Assembly (NCBI RefSeq): GCF_011397635.1 | Contig: NC_064753.1 | Location: 26,126,322 to 26,190,321 of the forward strand | DNA length: 64,000 bases | Reading direction: 5' to 3' | Source of the DNA: Epinephelus fuscoguttatus | Taxonomy: Eukaryota > Chordata > Actinopteri > Perciformes > Serranidae | Shown: one piece after another, positions 61,201 through 64,000 of the stretch | How the letters are laid out: every line of letters starts with the position of its first letter | Position numbering within the stretch: position 1 is the stretch's first letter | The notes under the pieces: generated by a model | Database searches by the model: none | What the model was told of the DNA's origin: nothing | The model's input: the letters and a program-made list of their open reading frames with translations, nothing else | Program-made: the position numbers and the translations under genes

Positions 61201-62965
61201 TCTGACGCGGTTTCTGTATCACTATCCAAGTCAGATCTGTTCAATAAAAAAAATAAAAAAATAAATATATGTATAAATTTGAATCATATGAGCCGCAGAA
61301 GCAGAAATTACGATACAATGTATATCCTGTATAATAAAGAATAAAATTACAGTCTGTTCTTCACACTGTTGCTTTCCTCCTCCTCCTCCTCAATGGTGAC
61401 CTGCATCTCCACAAAACTGAAAATGACAAATTACAAAGGGGACATTGAATAAGATAAGAGGGTGAAAATGTACCTCAGGGAAGTCGATATAGTACTGACA
61501 GACATATAAAGCTACTGAAATGTAAATTCATGTTTATCATCATTTTGCTGGTGCTGTTTACCTCTGCAGACACATGCTGAAATTAATTTCCTGACAATTC
61601 AGAAGTTGTGAATATTAACTATCTTACACCTATGAAGTTAATACAACATGAAAACTTGTAAAATATAATGTGATCCAATGTAGAAGCCAGAGTCATGCAG
61701 AACGATGCCACACAAAGGTGTTTTGTTTGTGTGTGAGAAAAAAAAAAGGGAAAGGTTGTGACTGCTCGCCTTGCAGCTGCTACACGTCCAGGTCTTGATG
61801 GTGCCGCTGGCTTTTGTCTACATGTTCCAGTAGAGGGCAACAGTATGGCGCATAACTTGTCATAACTGTAAAAGAAACCCTGCCATTAGACACAAAACCT
61901 CACCTGTAAATGTTAAACATGCAAACTTACCCCTGCTTTACAAATGTCTGAGGTACAGGTCAACTTCAATTTTACCAGGTAGATTCTGTCTGAATGTGAC
62001 AGTGAAGAAAGCAGGGTTATTAAACCAAGACTATGAGTAGATCTCATTTTTGTGGACTACTATCATTATTTTGGTGAACCAACCCTCCAACTATGACTTC
62101 AAACTGAGAAATAGTTTAAGGAGCAAAAAGCGAAATCGTTTCACCGCTAGGTTTGCTGTTGTGCACTGCCTGTAGACCAAAACAAAGTGTGTCATGAGCC
62201 ACACCTCCCTCTACCTCTGCTCTCCAACCCCACTCGCCTCGTCTAAACTTAGTTTAGCAGTTAGCGATGTCTTTCACTCACTCTCGATTTCTGCTGTGTT
62301 TAGCTATTCCCCGGCGTACTTCAATGATGATGGTACCTGTAATAAATGTAATATATTTGCTGCGATGGAGGCAAGGCTCAGTGACTAGAAGAGCTGGTAG
62401 AAGCGCTCCATAGCTAACGTTACTCCAGTAGCCGGTGGCAGCCGACTCGCCCCGGATCCCGGTTAGTGCTAACACCGGGAGCTAACGCTAACGTTTCTCC
62501 TCTTCTCCGTGAGTGAGAGCGATGTTTTAGCCAGGCTACATTTTACAATGCTAACTGCAAATGTTAGCTGGGCTGCCGAACTAACGTTACTCACCTAACG
62601 TTACACAACCATAACGCCTGACCCATTGCTGGGACCGAGCCGCTAATAACTCAGTTGTAACATTAAATTTAACTTAATTGAATTGACATAGCGACATATG
62701 CCTAACGTTACTGCAACACGAATTTAAACAGACATTTGACTTTATGTTGTTACTTAGCCTACCTGTCCAGGAGAAGAGAAGCTAGGTCCGAGTCAAATTC
62801 TAGCCCCTTTCGCTCTCGCAGTGCTCTCCACCTTGGAAATACACGGCCAATGTTAATCCGGGTTCTGTCTCTTTCTTTATCCGACAACTTCTTCGCCAAC
62901 GACCGTTGTTTCCTTTGAGGTAATGTCGGATCCTCGCGTGAACGTTTCGTTCCCCTCTCCGCCAT
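58242..62965 (-). CDS. chimeric znf280d-derived gene, copy C (most complete)
   Basis: Exons: 62965-62763 ([19 protein letters not shown]... with RINIGRVFPRWRALRERKG and LASLLLDR), 61865-61770 (SYDKLC...[16 protein letters not shown]), 61416-61351 (Glu-rich linker), 61236-61126 and/or 60393-60283 (twin acidic exons), 58818-58667 ([16 protein letters not shown]), 58519-58242 ([19 protein letters not shown], ending IKLEPTET). All phases fit: 1017 nt, 338 residues with both twins, 301 with one. The intron after exon 2 starts with GC rather than GT (AAG|GCGAGC), whereas copy B has GT. Poly(A) signal at 57939-57944. The start is chosen from the single ATG preceding the basic module. The two C-terminal exons derive from znf280d; exons 1-4 have an unknown source. 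A SINE lies in the intron between the twins. Likely nuclear, function unknown. Confidence 0.65.
60539..60764 (-). mobile_element. tRNA-derived SINE, copy 4, inverted
   Basis: Read on the minus strand it begins near gggtcggtagagtagtgg, has a gtcacaggttcgactctgg B box, the pyrimidine body (ctctctctctttctc) and ends in an A-rich tail at 60540-60565. In copy B the matching interval (about 39910-40295) holds unrelated sequence, so this insertion coincided with, or was followed by, loss of flanking DNA in copy C or a gain in copy B. Confidence 0.8.
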
Positions 62966-63234
62966 TTCGCTTCGAAATTACGCGTCGCCATTGCTTCTTC
63001 TTCTTCTGATTTGATTGGCGGCTGGCAACCAACTTAAAGGTGCAATACCGCCACCTACCGGACTGGAGTGTGGATCAGTCGATTAGTAAAACAAAACAAA
63101 ATAAACAAAAACAAATGGGCAGAAACCCAAATAAAGCATACAGTTACACCCTTATTGCACAGTTTGTATATTATATGATGTATTCTGAAGATGACATCTT
63201 GTCTGCAAGATTTCAAAGATTTGATGCTTGTGAG

Positions 63235-63575
63235 TGCCCTATGTTTCCCGGGTTCTGTGTTCCCCGCTTACCATCCAAAAAGGTTCTATGTTTCCCGCTT
63301 ACTAAAAAAAAGGTTCTATGTTCCCTGCTTATCCAAAAAAGGCAGGAAACATCGCAGTTGCATTAATATGTTGTTTTAACATCTCTAAACACACACAACA
63401 GAACATAATGGGGAGACATGACAATGAAAAACTTACCCTTTGGGCGATCTATGGTGGGCAATCTGGGCAATTATATCCTAGCAGGGAACATAGAACCCGG
63501 GAAACATAGAACCTTTTTTGCAGGGTTAAGTGGGGAACATAGAACCTGGGAAACATAGAACCCAGGAAACATAGA
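63235..63575. repeat. inverted cluster of GGTTCTATGTTTCCC units
   Basis: Three or more units of (gg)ttctatgtttccc on the plus strand at 63235-63340 are answered by four inverted units, gggaaacatagaacc, at 63484-63575. The two arms flank about 140 bp of unique sequence and could fold into a long hairpin. Not a CRISPR array: units are short, irregular and inverted. Confidence 0.7.
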
Positions 63576-63768
63576 TACGCTCCCCTGCCCAACTGTCAGA
63601 TGCAATCAATGCCTCTCCTTCGCTGTTACTCTCTAGCCACTCCAGGGCTATCAGAATAGCAGAAAGTTCCACTGTATTTACTGACAAATGATCTGAAGTT
63701 CTTTCCTTGATTGTTGTCTTGAATTGCGGTATATAAACATCTGCTCCTGTTCTACCCGTCCCTGTTGT
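63570..63768 (-). pseudogene. RNase H domain fragment of a LINE
   Basis: The minus strand reads TGTGRTGADVYIPQFKTTIK, SDHLSVNTVELSAILIALEW and EALIASDSWAG. This resembles the RNase H domain of LINE polymerases, with the catalytic Glu in VELSAI and the Asp in ASDS. It is truncated on both sides. Confidence 0.65.
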
Positions 63769-64000
63769 CACGGTACCAAAATTGCGACCCACAGTACGAT
63801 ACCAATGAAAGTATCACGGTTCTGAGTAGTATCACGATACCACAGCGAAAATGAGGCAGATGTGCCTTTTGTTATTTATAAAAAGATAAATCACAGCATC
63901 AATAAGTGATTAACATAGCGGGGATTGAAATAAAATAAATAAATAAAATAAAAATCAACCAGCTACCCTCCTCCCCTGACAAGTAAAGAACAGTCCCTTC
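63755..64000. repeat. repeat shared with the 38.2-kb hAT element
   Basis: Begins tgttgtcacggtaccaaaat and closely follows 38310-38630, including gaggcagatgtgccttttgt and the tail caaccagc-accctcctcccctgacaag. It runs off the window edge. Confidence 0.75.

Noticed and set aside
63235-63575. CRISPR-like repeat array
   Set aside because: Eukaryotic context, with inverted, irregular 15-base units and no regular spacers.

Overview
Vertebrate, almost certainly ray-finned fish, nuclear DNA. The genes are split by many GT-AG introns, and the intergenic space is filled with typical teleost transposons: hAT and TTAA-type elements, a Tc1-like element, PIF/Harbinger relics, L2-like LINE pieces and a tRNA-headed SINE. 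The gene order tex9 - mns1 - znf280d matches what I recall of human 15q21. All coordinates and splice sites were read by eye.

Layout. (1) 374-685, + strand: the last two coding exons of tex9. (2) 931-6422, - strand: a complete mns1 in ten coding exons (508 codons), tail-to-tail with tex9, with a near-consensus RFX X-box upstream. (3) 10021-20105, - strand: znf280d, a C2H2 zinc-finger gene with 17 coding exons (848 codons), a long 3' UTR, and a promoter or noncoding first exon probably near 22.3-23.0 kb. (4) 23.4-63.0 kb: a lineage-specific expansion on the - strand. Three copies (A, B, C) of a chimeric gene join a short basic N-terminal module to two exon types recognisably derived from znf280d. 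All zinc fingers are lost, and the C-terminus carries a SUMO-type IKLE motif. Between copies A and B lies a separate gene with an HMG-box-like domain (about 28.0-32.9 kb). Near its 5' end is a diverged duplicate of the putative znf280d promoter block.

The chimeric family is the most novel content. Exon phases are consistent across copies. The 3' halves of A, B and C are all open with poly(A) signals at matching distances. Exon 4 (phase 2-2) is tandemly duplicated in B and C. Several phase-2 first exons coding a related RWR...LLL module lie upstream of B, one of them broken by a net 11-bp deletion. Copies B and C resemble each other closely and A is more diverged. A Tc1-like insertion in A and a hAT insertion in B each have an empty site in a sister copy, so both arrived after the duplications.

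The rest (about 42-57 kb and 63-64 kb) is mostly nested transposon debris. Functions of the chimeric and HMG-like genes are unknown; I infer a nuclear role only from motifs.
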